Shown here in pieces: positions 35,323 to 45,901 of a stretch of 64,000 bases of DNA. Numbering within the stretch: position 1 is the stretch's first letter; the number at the start of each line of letters is the position of its first letter. The translations under genes were made by a program, and so were the position numbers. The notes beneath the pieces are model-generated. The model was not told the origin of the DNA. It saw nothing but the letters and a program-made list of their open reading frames with translations, and did no database searches. Source of the stretch: Brevibacterium gallinarum (GTDB lineage Bacteria > Actinomycetota > Actinomycetes > Actinomycetales > Brevibacteriaceae); assembly GCF_014836885.1 (NCBI RefSeq), contig NZ_JACSPY010000002.1:186001-250000 (forward strand), written 5' to 3'.

Positions 35323-36993
35323 TCAGCTGGTGTGCGACGCTCCGTTCTCGCGCGTGGCAGCGTCCTTCCGGGACGCCGTTCCGGCCGACTTGGCGTTCTG
35401 CCGTGGCAGCGGCTTCTCGCCTTCGGCGATCGCCTTCACCTCGGCGGTGTCGGTGATCTCTCCGCATTCGATGGCCTCGCGGATCTCCTCGACCTTCTCG
35501 TCGGGTACGACCGGGATCTCCTCGCCGTCGGGGTCGAGGAACCGGCCGTCGATGAACACATCGCCCTCCCGCAGCTCGCGCAGGTCGGTCGGGGTGAGGA
35601 TGCGCACCGGCTTGGCGGCGAACACCGATGGGTTCTTCGTGTTTCCGAACTTCAGCTCGTTGAACAGGATGTTGAGCAGCACGGCCATGACCGCTGCCGA
35701 GGAGATGCCGGAGTGGAAGATCGTCTGGAACCATTCGGGGAACGAGTGGTAGAAGTCCTCTTTGACCACCGGGATCATCGCGAAGGCCAGCGAGGCCGAG
35801 ACGATGACGAGGTTCATGTTGCCCTGGTAGGAGACGTTCTTGAGGTTCCTGATGCCCGAACCGCCGACGGTGCCGAAGAGGATCATGCCGGCACCGCCCA
35901 GCACGGGCATCGGGACGGCGGCGATGACCTCACCGAGGATCGGCAGCAGTCCGAGCAGCACCATGATGACGCCGCTGGCGGCGACGACGAAACGGCTGCG
36001 GATGCCGGTCAGCGCCACCAGTCCGACGTTCTGGGCGAAGGCCGACTGGGTGAATCCGCCGAACAGCGGGGCCACGGCCGAGGAGATCATGTCGGCGCGC
36101 AGGCCGCTGGCGATGCGCTTGCGGTCGACCGGCGAGCCGACGATCTCGCCGACGGCGATGATGTCGGCAGCCGTCTCGGTCTTGATGACGAGGACGACGA
36201 TGAACATCGAGATGATCGCAGCGACGTCGAAGCTCGGGGCGCCGAAGCCGAGGAAGTCGGGGAAGGCGACCGGTGCGCCCGAGCCGACCTTCGAGAAGTC
36301 CGCCACGCCCATCACCGCGCCGACGATGGTGCCCACCACGAGGCCGAGCAGGATCGACAGCCGCGACAGTGTGGCTGAGCCGACCTTGCTGAAGATGAGG
36401 ATCACGGCGAAGGTGATGAAGGCGAGCAGGATGTTGGTCAGTGAGCCGTAGTCATCGGCTTCCGCGTTGCCGCCCATCGCCCAGTTCGCCGCCACCGGGA
36501 TGAGGGTCAGCCCGATCGCGGTGATGACGACACCGGTGACCACCGGTGGGAAGAAGCGGATGATGCGGGCGAAGAACGGCGCGATCACCAGGCCGATGAG
36601 CGAGGCGATGATGACTGCGCCGAAGACGGTGGTGAGGTCGTTGCCCGGCCCGGACAGGATGGCGAGCATCGTGGCGACGCCGGCGAAGGAGACGCCCTGC
36701 ACCAGCGGCAGCTTCGAGCCGAAGAACGGCAGGCCGACGCTTTGGAGGATGGTGGCGAAACCGCCGACGAACAGGCTGGCGGTCACGAGCATGACGATCT
36801 GCTCAGGGGTGGCACCGGCGGCATTGCCGATGATGAGCGGGACGGCGATGATGCCGCCGTACATGGTCAGGACATGCTGCAGGCCGTAGGTGGCCAGCTG
36901 CGGTATCGGCAGCCACTCGTCCTCGGGGCGGTCGGAGCCGCGGGGGACGGTCGTGACCGCTCGTTGATTCTTGGGGGTGGTCTTGTGACTCAT
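35323..36993 (-). CDS. NCS2-family purine (urate/xanthine/uracil) permease
   Basis: A 556-residue nucleobase transporter with 12-14 membrane helices to residue ~425. Family marks: LQHVLTMYGGIIAVPLIIG (helix 1), the QGVSFAGVATM segment, FIVVLVIKTETAADIIAVGE (substrate-site Glu in helix 8), and FTQSAFAQNVGLVALTGIRS holding the NCS2 signature QN-x-G. The Glu in the ETAAD context fits urate/xanthine carriers. A ~125-residue cytoplasmic tail is longer than usual and charged. It is divergent from the hyi-glxR-gcl-allB operon and sits in the purine regulon, so it most likely imports urate, xanthine or allantoin-type purines. Confidence 0.9.
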   Translation of the reverse strand: MSHKTTPKNQRAVTTVPRGSDRPEDEWLPIPQLATYGLQHVLTMYGGIIAVPLIIGNAAGATPEQIVMLVTASLFVGGFATILQSVGLPFFGSKLPLVQGVSFAGVATMLAILSGPGNDLTTVFGAVIIASLIGLVIAPFFARIIRFFPPVVTGVVITAIGLTLIPVAANWAMGGNAEADDYGSLTNILLAFITFAVILIFSKVGSATLSRLSILLGLVVGTIVGAVMGVADFSKVGSGAPVAFPDFLGFGAPSFDVAAIISMFIVVLVIKTETAADIIAVGEIVGSPVDRKRIASGLRADMISSAVAPLFGGFTQSAFAQNVGLVALTGIRSRFVVAASGVIMVLLGLLPILGEVIAAVPMPVLGGAGMILFGTVGGSGIRNLKNVSYQGNMNLVIVSASLAFAMIPVVKEDFYHSFPEWFQTIFHSGISSAAVMAVLLNILFNELKFGNTKNPSVFAAKPVRILTPTDLRELREGDVFIDGRFLDPDGEEIPVVPDEKVEEIREAIECGEITDTAEVKAIAEGEKPLPRQNAKSAGTASRKDAATRENGASHTS

Positions 36994-37296
36994 CGTGAGA
37001 GCCCTTCAGTCCGACAGCAGAACGAATATCGTATTGCGGATAAGTCATTCCATTTCAAGAACGGCAATGAGTGCAATGTAACCCCAGTCACAGTTGTGGT
37101 GTCAAGCGCCTGCTGATCTTTTCCGGTGTCTCTCCCGTCGCCTCGCGCGGGCGGTGTGTCACTGCCTGCGCCGAGGTCCCGGCTGGGAGTGCGTGTTGAC
37201 GCGACTGGCGTGAGCCGTTAAGTTAGCTTCCAAGATACGGATTGAAACTTCCGCATCATGAAAGTTAATTGATCGAACCCGTGCAGGAGGAATCCG
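36994..37296. promoter_or_regulatory. Divergent purine-regulon promoter region with TTCCGCA-type operator
   Basis: This 303-bp spacer has no gene. Near the hyi side, CTTCCGCATCATGAAAG (37248-37264) follows ATACGGATTG. Near the permease side, the complement of 37032-37046 reads TTATCCGCAATA. Both resemble the sites upstream of the uricase operon, the small ORF and malic enzyme (44984, 47507, 48480). They are proposed targets of the IclR regulator encoded at 47580-48362. Confidence 0.5.
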
Positions 37297-38112
37297 ATGC
37301 CGACGCCGTTCACCTTCACCTCGCCCGACAGCTACGTGCTCAACTGCTCGACCCTGCTGACCGAGCTGCCCGTCATGGAGCGCCCCGCCGCCGCACGTGC
37401 AGCCGGCTTCACCCAGGTGGAGTTCTGGTGGCCCTTCGACGGCCAGCCCGCACCGTCGTCAGGTGACGTCGACCAGTTCGTCGCCGCACTCGATGAAGCC
37501 GGCGTGGCCCTGCGCGGCCTGAACTTCTGGGCCGGCGACATGGCCGGCGGCGACCGCGGCATGGTCTCGATCGAAAGCGCCCGCAGCGACTTCGCCGCCA
37601 ACGTCGACCTCGCCGTCTCCATCGGCGAGCGCACCGGCTGCACGGCGTTCAACGCCCTGTACGGTCTGCGCCAGAGCTCCGAGAGCGCCGAGACCCAGGA
37701 CCAGGTCGCAGTGGAGAACCTGCGCCTGGCAGCTGAGAAAGCCGCCGCCGTCGGCGGCACCGTGCTCGTCGAGCCGGTCTCCGGAGCCGACGGCTACCCC
37801 CTCACGACCGCAGCCGACGCCCTCGCCGTCGTCCGCCGGGTCAAGGAGCAGGGCGTCGACAACATCGGCCTGCTCGCCGACTTCTTCCACCTGCACGTCA
37901 ACGGCGACGACGTCGCCGCCGTCATCGAAGCGCACGCCGCCGACTTCGCCCACGTCCAGATCGCCGACGCTCCCGGCCGCGGAGCTCCCGGCACCGGCGA
38001 GCTGCCCCTTGAGCAGTGGATCAACCGCACCTACGAGCTCGGCTACACCGGCCGGATCGCCCTCGAGTACAAGCAGGACAAGGACACCGCCTTCGACTGG
38101 CTGTCCCGCTGA
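37297..38112 (+). CDS. hyi: Hydroxypyruvate isomerase
   Basis: A 271-residue TIM-barrel isomerase of the Hyi/OtnI family interconverting hydroxypyruvate and tartronate semialdehyde. Motifs: VLNCSTLLTELP at the first strand, AGFTQVEFWWPFDGQP, LRGLNFWAGDMAGGDRGM, TVLVEPVSGADGYPLT with the catalytic Glu (~residue 152), DFFHLHVNGDD, HVQIADAPGRGAPGTGEL and the second Glu in RIALEYKQ. GGAGGAAT precedes ATG 37297. First gene of the glyoxylate operon hyi-glxR-gcl-allB. Confidence 0.92.
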   Translation: MPTPFTFTSPDSYVLNCSTLLTELPVMERPAAARAAGFTQVEFWWPFDGQPAPSSGDVDQFVAALDEAGVALRGLNFWAGDMAGGDRGMVSIESARSDFAANVDLAVSIGERTGCTAFNALYGLRQSSESAETQDQVAVENLRLAAEKAAAVGGTVLVEPVSGADGYPLTTAADALAVVRRVKEQGVDNIGLLADFFHLHVNGDDVAAVIEAHAADFAHVQIADAPGRGAPGTGELPLEQWINRTYELGYTGRIALEYKQDKDTAFDWLSR

Positions 38113-38168
38113 CCCAACCGACCCGGATCTGAACAGACCGGAACGGACCTGAGCGAACCGCCCGCCCG
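38109..38168. repeat. Degenerate 20-bp tandem repeat from the hyi stop codon
   Basis: Three consecutive 20-bp units each begin CTGA and share an ACCG...CGG body: 38109-38128 (contains the stop), 38129-38148 and 38149-38168. Units one and two agree at 13 of 20 positions. Confidence 0.5.
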
Positions 38169-38268
38169 GCGCCTCCCGCAGGCTCCGCCACGACCACCCG
38201 AACAACACCGTCCCGCGAACCTGCAGGCACAGCCGCCTGCACCGGGACACACGGAAAGGAACGCGAAC

Positions 38269-39162
38269 ATGAGCAAGAAGATCGCCTTCATCGGACTTGG
38301 AATCATGGGACTGCCCATGGCCAAGAACCTCCAGGCCGCCGGATTCTCCGTCACCGGCTACAACCGCACTCCCGCCAAGGCCCAGAAGCTCGCCGAGGCC
38401 GGCGGCACGGCTGCCGCATCCGTCGCCGAGGCGGTCGCAGGCGCCGATGTCATCATCACCATGGTGCCCGACTCGCCTGACGTCGAGGCAGTGCTGACCG
38501 GAGACGACGGCGTGCTTGCCAACGCTGAGAAGGGCGCCGTCTGGATCGACAACTCGACCATCCGCCCCGACGTCGCCCGGGAGCTCGCCGAGCAGGCCCG
38601 CGACGCCGGGCTGCGTCCGCTCGACGCACCGGTCTCCGGTGGTGAGCAGGGTGCGATCGACGCCGCCCTGTCGATCATGGTCGGCGGCGAGAAGGCCGAC
38701 TTCGACTCCGTGCGCGATGTCTTCGAGGCAGTCGGCAAGACCATCATCCACGTCGGGCCCGCCGGCTCGGGCCAGACCGTCAAGGCCGCCAACCAGCTCA
38801 TCGTCGCCGGCAACATCCAGATGCTGGCCGAGGCCGTCATCTTCCTCGAGGCCTACGGTGTCGACATGGAATCCGCCCTCACGGTCCTCGGCGGCGGCCT
38901 GGCCGGCTCGAAGGTGCTCGACCAGAAGGGCCAGAAGATGCTCGAGCGATCCTTCGAACCCGGCTTCCGCCTCGAACTCCATCACAAGGACATGGGCATC
39001 GTCACCGCCGCCGCGCGTGAGGCCGGTGTCGTCACGCCCCTGGCCAGCGCGGTGGCCCAGTTCATCGCCTCGACCGTCCAGCAGGGCAACGGAGGCCTCG
39101 ACCACTCCGGTCTGCTCACCGTGGTCGAGCAGCTCTCCGGGCGCAGCAAGTCGCAGGACTGA
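38269..39162 (+). CDS. glxR: Tartronate semialdehyde reductase (2-hydroxy-3-oxopropionate reductase)
   Basis: A 297-residue beta-hydroxyacid dehydrogenase. NAD(P) motif [20 protein letters not shown] at the N-terminus; substrate-binding [22 protein letters not shown] (residues ~122-143); catalytic Lys in [20 protein letters not shown] (~171); and the [14 protein letters not shown] segment at ~240, all as in GlxR/GarR. It reduces the Gcl product tartronate semialdehyde to D-glycerate. ATG 38269 follows GGAAAGGAA. It lies between hyi and gcl in one operon. Confidence 0.94.
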   Translation: MSKKIAFIGLGIMGLPMAKNLQAAGFSVTGYNRTPAKAQKLAEAGGTAAASVAEAVAGADVIITMVPDSPDVEAVLTGDDGVLANAEKGAVWIDNSTIRPDVARELAEQARDAGLRPLDAPVSGGEQGAIDAALSIMVGGEKADFDSVRDVFEAVGKTIIHVGPAGSGQTVKAANQLIVAGNIQMLAEAVIFLEAYGVDMESALTVLGGGLAGSKVLDQKGQKMLERSFEPGFRLELHHKDMGIVTAAAREAGVVTPLASAVAQFIASTVQQGNGGLDHSGLLTVVEQLSGRSKSQD

Positions 39163-39200
39163 GCGTCCACCTCATCCCTCAGATCAAAGGAGAAACCATC

Positions 39201-41023
<1,823 letters not shown>

Positions 41024-41027
<4 letters not shown>

Positions 41028-42418
41028 ACTCTCAGCCTGGACAGGCTCCGCATGCACAGAGCACGACTGGCGATCCCGGTGCACACGAGTCGCTGGATCT
41101 GGTGATCCGAGCCGAGCGCGTGCTGCTGCCAGACGGGTGGTCGGCAGCCGAGGTCGGAGTCAGGGACGGCATCATCGCCGCCGTGGCCGACCTCGGCTCC
41201 GGCCTCGCAGGTGCCGAGATCATCGACATCCCCGCAGGCCAGGTGCTGCTGCCCGGCCTCGTCGACAGCCACGTCCACGTCAACGACCCGGGACGCACGG
41301 AGTGGGAGGGCTTCGGCACGGCCACCCGGGCAGCCGCAGCCGGTGGCGTCACGACGATCGTCGACATGCCGCTCAATTCGCTGCCGCCCACCGTCGACGT
41401 CGAGGCACTGGAGACGAAGCGTGAGGCTGCGGGTCCTGCGGCGTTCGTCGACGTCGGATTCTGGGGCGGGGCGATCCCGGGCAACAGCGAGAACCTCGTG
41501 CCGCTGCACCGTCAGGGCGTCTACGGCTTCAAGAGCTTCCTCGCCGATTCCGGTGTCGAGGAGTTCCCGCCGCTGACGGCTGAGGAGCTCGAGCGCGACA
41601 TGGCGATCCTGGCCGAGGTCGACTCGGTCATGATTGTGCACGCCGAAGCCTCCGGGGTGCTGGAGGCCGCTCCCCAGGCGCAGGGCCGGGAGTACAGCAG
41701 CTTCCTCAGCTCACGGCCGCAGGAAGCCGAAGACGAGGCGATCCGCACCGTCATCGAAGCCGCCCGCCGCACCGGTTGCCGCGCACATATCCTCCATCTG
41801 TCCTCAGCCGCAGCGCTGAAGGAGATCGCGGCGGCACGCGAAGACGGCGTCCGGCTGACGGTCGAGACCTGCCCGCACTACCTGGTGCTCGCCGCCGAGG
41901 ATATCCCCGGAGGCGCGACGACCTTCAAGTGCTGCCCGCCGATCCGTGAGGAGTCGAACCGGACGGCGCTGTGGGAGGGGCTGCGCAGCGGCATCATCGA
42001 CTGCGTGGTCTCGGACCACTCACCGTCGACTGCTGAGCTCAAGCTGCTCGACAGCGGCGATTTCGGCGCAGCCTGGGGCGGCATCTCGTCTCTGCAGCTC
42101 GGCCTCTCGCTGCTCTGGACCGAAGCCCGGCAGCAGGGCATCGACCTCGCCGAGGTCGTCGGCTGGATGTCCGAGGCGCCAGCCCGGGTCGCCGGCGTCG
42201 AGGGCAAGGGCCGGATCGCTGCAGGCGCGTCGGCTGACTTCGCCGTCTTCGATCCGGAGTGCCGCTGGGAAGTCCGGGCTGAGGATCTCTGGCACCGCAA
42301 CCCGATCACCGCCTATGAGACTCGCGAGGTGCTCGGGAAGGTCGAGCAGACCATCCTGCGCGGTCAGCGCGTGGACTTCACGAACCCACACGGTCAGCTT
42401 CTCCGCCGCCAGGGCTGA
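41024..42418 (+). CDS. allB: Allantoinase
   Basis: A 464-residue cyclic amidohydrolase hydrolysing allantoin to allantoate. Metal ligands: [20 protein letters not shown] (HxH, ~residue 78), bridging Lys in [13 protein letters not shown], His in MIVHAEASG and [10 protein letters not shown], and Asp in [19 protein letters not shown] is the allantoinase form of the loop. The start is TTG 41024 overlapping the gcl stop (TTGA), with GAGGAGG upstream inside gcl. Length and motifs fit AllB rather than dihydropyrimidinase. Confidence 0.94.
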
Positions 42419-42440
42419 ACCTGCCGCCAGGGCTGAACCC
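42405..42440. repeat. 18-bp tandem echo of the allB end
   Basis: GCCGCCAGGGCTGAACCT (42405-42422, contains the stop) is directly repeated as GCCGCCAGGGCTGAACCC (42423-42440), 17 of 18 identical; the second copy repeats the stop codon in the same frame. Confidence 0.88.
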
Positions 42441-42480
42441 GCCGTCGCTGGAGAACGGCTTGTGAACTCCCGACGGACAT

Positions 42481-42514
42481 GGCCTCCGATCCCGCCGGTG
42501 CGGGACCGGAGGCC
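42481..42514 (+). terminator. Hairpin terminator of the hyi-glxR-gcl-allB operon
   Basis: GGCCTCCG-at-CCCG-ccggtg-CGGG-ac-CGGAGGCC, a two-part stem, is followed by ATTCTGATT. Confidence 0.82.
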
Positions 42515-42618
42515 ATTCTGATTCCGGAGACGACCGCTCACATACCGAATACGACCGCGGCGGAGTTCGGGGAGTCCTGCGGTGCGGCGATCACCCCTGA
42601 CTGTGCCACCGCATGCTG

Positions 42619-42653
42619 AAGGCCCGGAATCACGAGAGAGGATTCCGGGCCTT
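42619..42653. terminator. Second, probably bidirectional hairpin terminator
   Basis: The arms AAGGCCCGGAATC and GATTCCGGGCCTT (13 bp, perfect) flank a 9-nt loop; A- and T-rich ends on both sides suit termination of allB transcripts and of the convergent peroxiredoxin gene. Confidence 0.82.
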
Positions 42654-42708
42654 CTGCCGTCAGCGCCGAGCCGAGCCGAGTCGCGTTCGCTGCCGCGGCT
42701 CGGGGCGA

Positions 42709-42827
42709 GTGCGCTCAGCCTTCGAGAGCGCATAGCCCTCGAGTGCGCACCGCTCTCACGCGCGCACCGCTCTCACGCGCGCTCCGCTCTCGTGTGCGCT
42801 CAGCCTTCGAGTGCGCTGCGGAGGCGG
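42709..42827. repeat. 17-bp tandem array (about seven units) extending the 3' end of the peroxiredoxin gene
   Basis: Units start at 42709, 42726, 42743, 42760, 42777, 42794 and 42811. The first and sixth are identical (GTGCGCTCAGCCTTCGA). The others vary, for example GTGCGCACCGCTCTCAC and GCGCGCTCCGCTCTCGT. The sixth unit contains the stop and last codons of the peroxiredoxin gene, and the seventh lies inside it. So the gene end is one unit of the array, and five more copies follow downstream. Confidence 0.88.
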
Positions 42828-43267
42828 CCGACGTGGCCTTCGGGATCGACGTCGTACTCGGCATAGGTCAGTGTGCCCTCGCCGTCGATGGCGAAGGTCG
42901 AGCGCAGCGTGCCCTCCACGGTGCGGCCCTGGAGCGTCTTCTCTCCGAAGGCACCGAAGGCCTTGGCCGTGGCGTTTCCCGGATCCGACAGCAGGGGGAA
43001 GGGCAGGCTCTCGGCTGCGGCGAAGTCGCGGATCGCATCCTGGTCATCGGGGGAGATGCCCAGCACCTGGTATCCGGCGGACTGCAGGGAGCCTAGGTTG
43101 TCGCGGAAGTCGCACGCTTCGGTAGTGCAGCCAGGCGTCGCCGCCTTGGGATAGAAGTACACGATGACGCGTGTGCCGGAGTAGTCGGCGAGCGAAACGC
43201 TGCGTCCCTCGGCGTCGCTGAGGGTGAAATCAGGTGCGGTGTCGCCTGCGGTGAGATGACGGGTCAT
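42800..43267 (-). CDS. bcp: Peroxiredoxin, thioredoxin-dependent thiol peroxidase (Bcp/PrxQ)
   Basis: A 155-residue PrxQ-type peroxiredoxin. FYPKAATPGCTTEACDFRDN carries the peroxidatic Cys and a second Cys five residues later (CxxxxC), typical of Bcp with resolving cysteine in the same helix. It reduces peroxides with thioredoxin. Start ATG 43267 (MTRHLTAGDTAPDF) behind AAGGATGG; the longer frame to 43318 has no site. Its last codons and stop are one unit of a 17-bp tandem array. Functionally unrelated to the purine genes around it. Confidence 0.93.
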   Translation of the reverse strand: MTRHLTAGDTAPDFTLSDAEGRSVSLADYSGTRVIVYFYPKAATPGCTTEACDFRDNLGSLQSAGYQVLGISPDDQDAIRDFAAAESLPFPLLSDPGNATAKAFGAFGEKTLQGRTVEGTLRSTFAIDGEGTLTYAEYDVDPEGHVGRLRSALEG

Positions 43268-43317
43268 GGTCCATCCTTCCTGAGTACGGGGGCGTGAGAG
43301 CGCCCGCCGAGTATCCA

Positions 43318-44523
43318 TTAGTTGGAGAATCGTGTCTCTGATTCGGTTTCAGCTGAGGTGTGTCCGAGGGCCGCCAGGGCGCAGACGTGGGCCGCGGTGT
43401 TTTCGATGAGCGACTCCGCCTCCGTCAGCAGGTCCTCCAGTGAAGCGGCTCCGGGTGCGATGGAGAATGCAGCGGCCAGCCCGGCTTCACGGCATTCGGC
43501 AGGGGAGAGCTTCACGGTTCCGGCTACTGCGATGACCGGAACCCCCTGCGGGGTGTGGTGCAGGACGGCGTCGACGACCTTGCCGGCCAGCGACTGCGAA
43601 TCCAGCGACCCCTCACCGGTGAGCACCAGGTCCGCCGGCGCCAGTGCCTCGGCCAGGCCGACCGCCTCGGCGACCAGCTGTGAACCGGGCACTGTCTCTG
43701 CTCCCAGCAGGGTCGTCATCGTGACGGGGATTCCCCCGGCGGCGCCGAACCCCGCGCGGGCGCAGAGCTGTTCGGCAGCGTCGGCGTCGGAGCCGCTGCC
43801 GAGGTGGGCGCTGAGCACCTGGGCAAGCTGGGTCAGGCCGGCGTCAAGGGTCGTGATGTCCTCGCTGGTGGCGCCCTTCTGCGGCCCGAAGACGGCGGCT
43901 GCGCCGCGGGGCCCGGTCAGCGGATTGTCGACGTCCACGGCGATCCGCCACCGCACCTGCCCGGCGCGCGGGTGCAGGCCGGAGGCGTCGATCTCGGCGA
44001 CGGCGGCCAGCCCCTGGCCGCCTGCCTCCACCTCCTGACCTTCTGAGTCGAGGAACCGTGCGCCGAGGGCGCGCAGCAGGCCGGTGCCGCCGTCGGTGCT
44101 GGCCGAGCCGCCGATGCACAGCAGGATCTCGTCGACCTCATCGAGTACGCCAGCGGCGATCAGCCCGACGCCGTAGGTATCGGCCCGCAGCGGCTGCAGC
44201 TCGACATCGGAGACCTGGGGCAGACCGTTGGCCTGAGCTGCCTCGATGACGGCCGTGCGACCGTCAGCCGAACGGCCGAAGCGAGCAGTCGCCGGACGTC
44301 CGATGGCGTCGACCACACGGGCCTCCTCAGGCTCGGTGCCCCACGCGGCCAGCAGCGCCTCCAGCGTCCCCTCACCGCCATCGGCGAACGGCAGCTCGAC
44401 CACCTCGGCGGCGGGGAAGACCTGCCGGGCGCCGCGAGCCAGGGCAGCAGCAGCCTCCGCAGCCGAGGCAGAGCCCTTGAAGGAGTCCGGGACGCAGACG
44501 ATGTGCGGGGGCGAAGCGGTCAT
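43318..44523 (-). CDS. glxK: Glycerate kinase (GarK/GlxK family)
   Basis: A 401-residue type II glycerate kinase: VCVPDSFKGSASAAEAAAAL at the N-terminus, LPFADGGEGTLEAL, LLCIGGSASTDGGTGLLRAL, GPQKGAT and LTGEGSLDSQSLAGK with Mg/nucleotide residues. It phosphorylates D-glycerate (to 2- or 3-phosphoglycerate), finishing the glyoxylate to glycolysis route begun by Gcl and GlxR. It lies on the opposite strand from those genes but in the same regulon. Its upstream spacer (44524-45019) is shared with the uricase operon. Confidence 0.93.
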   Translation of the reverse strand: MTASPPHIVCVPDSFKGSASAAEAAAALARGARQVFPAAEVVELPFADGGEGTLEALLAAWGTEPEEARVVDAIGRPATARFGRSADGRTAVIEAAQANGLPQVSDVELQPLRADTYGVGLIAAGVLDEVDEILLCIGGSASTDGGTGLLRALGARFLDSEGQEVEAGGQGLAAVAEIDASGLHPRAGQVRWRIAVDVDNPLTGPRGAAAVFGPQKGATSEDITTLDAGLTQLAQVLSAHLGSGSDADAAEQLCARAGFGAAGGIPVTMTTLLGAETVPGSQLVAEAVGLAEALAPADLVLTGEGSLDSQSLAGKVVDAVLHHTPQGVPVIAVAGTVKLSPAECREAGLAAAFSIAPGAASLEDLLTEAESLIENTAAHVCALAALGHTSAETESETRFSN

Positions 44524-45019
44524 CGGAGAATCCTCTGTGAGTTGCGGTGCGGTAGTCGCCAGCGGCGTGCAGCGCGCGCGGTTCTGCCACGGCAGTCCAT
44601 GCTGTCACGTCGAGCACCCGGGGCGCATCGTGCCGGCACGGCGGGGAGCTTGAGCGCTCCGGCGGAGCGCTCCCTCGGGGATCCGCTGCTGGCACCATGC
44701 GCCTGCGTGCTCGCGATGCTCATCGTGTTCCTCCAGGCGGTGAATGCGTCGAATGGGGTGCAAGCTGATAGAGCAAGTATCCGAGATATGGAAATGAAAG
44801 TCCAGTGTGTGGATAAGTGCACTGGTGGCTGCGGGTCGCTGTCTGCCGCGGCGCGCGTTCAGTTGTGCGGCGAAGGCGGCTTCGATAGATATGAGTAGGG
44901 GTCTCCAGCGGGTGCCGCATCGGGCCGCTCGGTTGACAGGAAATGGAGTCCTGGGTCACACTTTCACACAACACGGAATAAGTATTCCGTAGTGCGAAAT
45001 CCGGCAACGAGGAGGTTGT
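44524..45019. promoter_or_regulatory. Divergent promoter region between glxK and the urate operon
   Basis: This 496-bp spacer has no convincing gene. Two AT-richer blocks stand out. Near the uraD side, the perfect palindrome CGGAATA-ag-TATTCCG (44974-44989) overlaps ATTCCGTAGTGCGAAAT (44984-45000), which resembles the other TTCCGCA-type elements of the purine genes. In the middle, AAGTATCCGAGATATGGAAA (about 44774-44793) may serve glxK. Confidence 0.55.
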
Positions 45020-45514
45020 GTGGACCTGGAAGACTTCAACCGGCTCTCCGGCGAGGAGGTGCGATCGCTGCTGCGGCCCTGTCTCGATGTGGACCGGTGG
45101 ATCGACGCCGTGGCGCAGGGACGCCCCTACGCCGATGTCGATGCATGCCTGAGTGTCGCACGCACCGGCGCCCACCCGCTGAGTCCCGAGGAGATCGAAT
45201 CGGCGATGGCCCATCATCCGCGCATCGGCGAACGCGCCGGCGGTGATTCGGTCGAGGCGAAGCAGTCGCGCCAGGAGCAGGCCGGCCTCGGCTCGCTTGA
45301 AGGCTCCGTCAGCGAGCGCCTCGCAGAAGGCAACAAAGCCTATGAGGAGCGCTTCGACCGCGTCTTCCTCATCCGCGCCGCAGGACGCACTCCCGAGGAG
45401 ATCCTCGCCGAGCTCGAACGGCGCATGCAGAACTCCCCTGAAGACGAGCTCACGGAGACGGGCGAGCAACTGGAGCAGATCGCCGCCCTCAGACTGGAAG
45501 GAATCCTCAGATGA
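45020..45514 (+). CDS. uraD: 2-oxo-4-hydroxy-4-carboxy-5-ureidoimidazoline (OHCU) decarboxylase
   Basis: A 164-residue OHCU decarboxylase giving S-(+)-allantoin. Signature MAHHPRIGERAGG (~residues 62-74) contains the catalytic His, and SRQEQAGL follows, then FLIRAAGRTPEEIL and LERRMQNSPEDEL near the end. The GTG start at 45020 has GAGGAGG upstream. First gene of uraD-uraH-uricase, overlapping uraH by 4 bp. Confidence 0.94.
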   Translation: MDLEDFNRLSGEEVRSLLRPCLDVDRWIDAVAQGRPYADVDACLSVARTGAHPLSPEEIESAMAHHPRIGERAGGDSVEAKQSRQEQAGLGSLEGSVSERLAEGNKAYEERFDRVFLIRAAGRTPEEILAELERRMQNSPEDELTETGEQLEQIAALRLEGILR

Positions 45515-45837
45515 GCCATATCACCGCTCATGTTCTCGACTCGATGCTCGGCGTGCCGGCGCGCGGCGTTGAGATCACCCTCATGTCCGCAGCCGGAGAG
45601 ACGATCGCCACCGCGACGACCAACGACGACGGCCGCGTCGGCGAACTGGGCCCCGAAACCCTCGAGCCGGGGGACTACCGGATCGTCTTCGCAGTCGGAG
45701 ACTACTTCCGCCATCGCGGACAGGATCACTTCCATCCCTCGGTCACGATCGACTTCAGCGTCCAGGCGGGCGAGGCGCACTACCACATCCCGCTGCTGCT
45801 GAGCCCCTTCGCCTACACGACCTACCGCGGCAGCTGA
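45511..45837 (+). CDS. uraH: 5-hydroxyisourate hydrolase (transthyretin-like)
   Basis: A 108-residue HIU hydrolase: N-terminal ITAHVLDSMLGVPARGV (catalytic His), the Arg/His middle region GDYFRHRGQDHFHPSVTIDF, and the C-terminal hallmark YTTYRGS. It converts 5-hydroxyisourate to OHCU. ATG 45511 overlaps the uraD stop (ATGA). Confidence 0.96.
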   Translation: MSHITAHVLDSMLGVPARGVEITLMSAAGETIATATTNDDGRVGELGPETLEPGDYRIVFAVGDYFRHRGQDHFHPSVTIDFSVQAGEAHYHIPLLLSPFAYTTYRGS

Positions 45838-45901
45838 ACGCCGCCGCCTCCCCAATCCACCCCCGTCAACCCAACTCGAACTTTCCTGACAGGAGACCAT
45901 C

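Noticed and set aside
36994..37296. Purine riboswitch ahead of the permease
   Set aside because: I could not find the three-way junction with the conserved loop sequences; the visible repeats look like protein operators.
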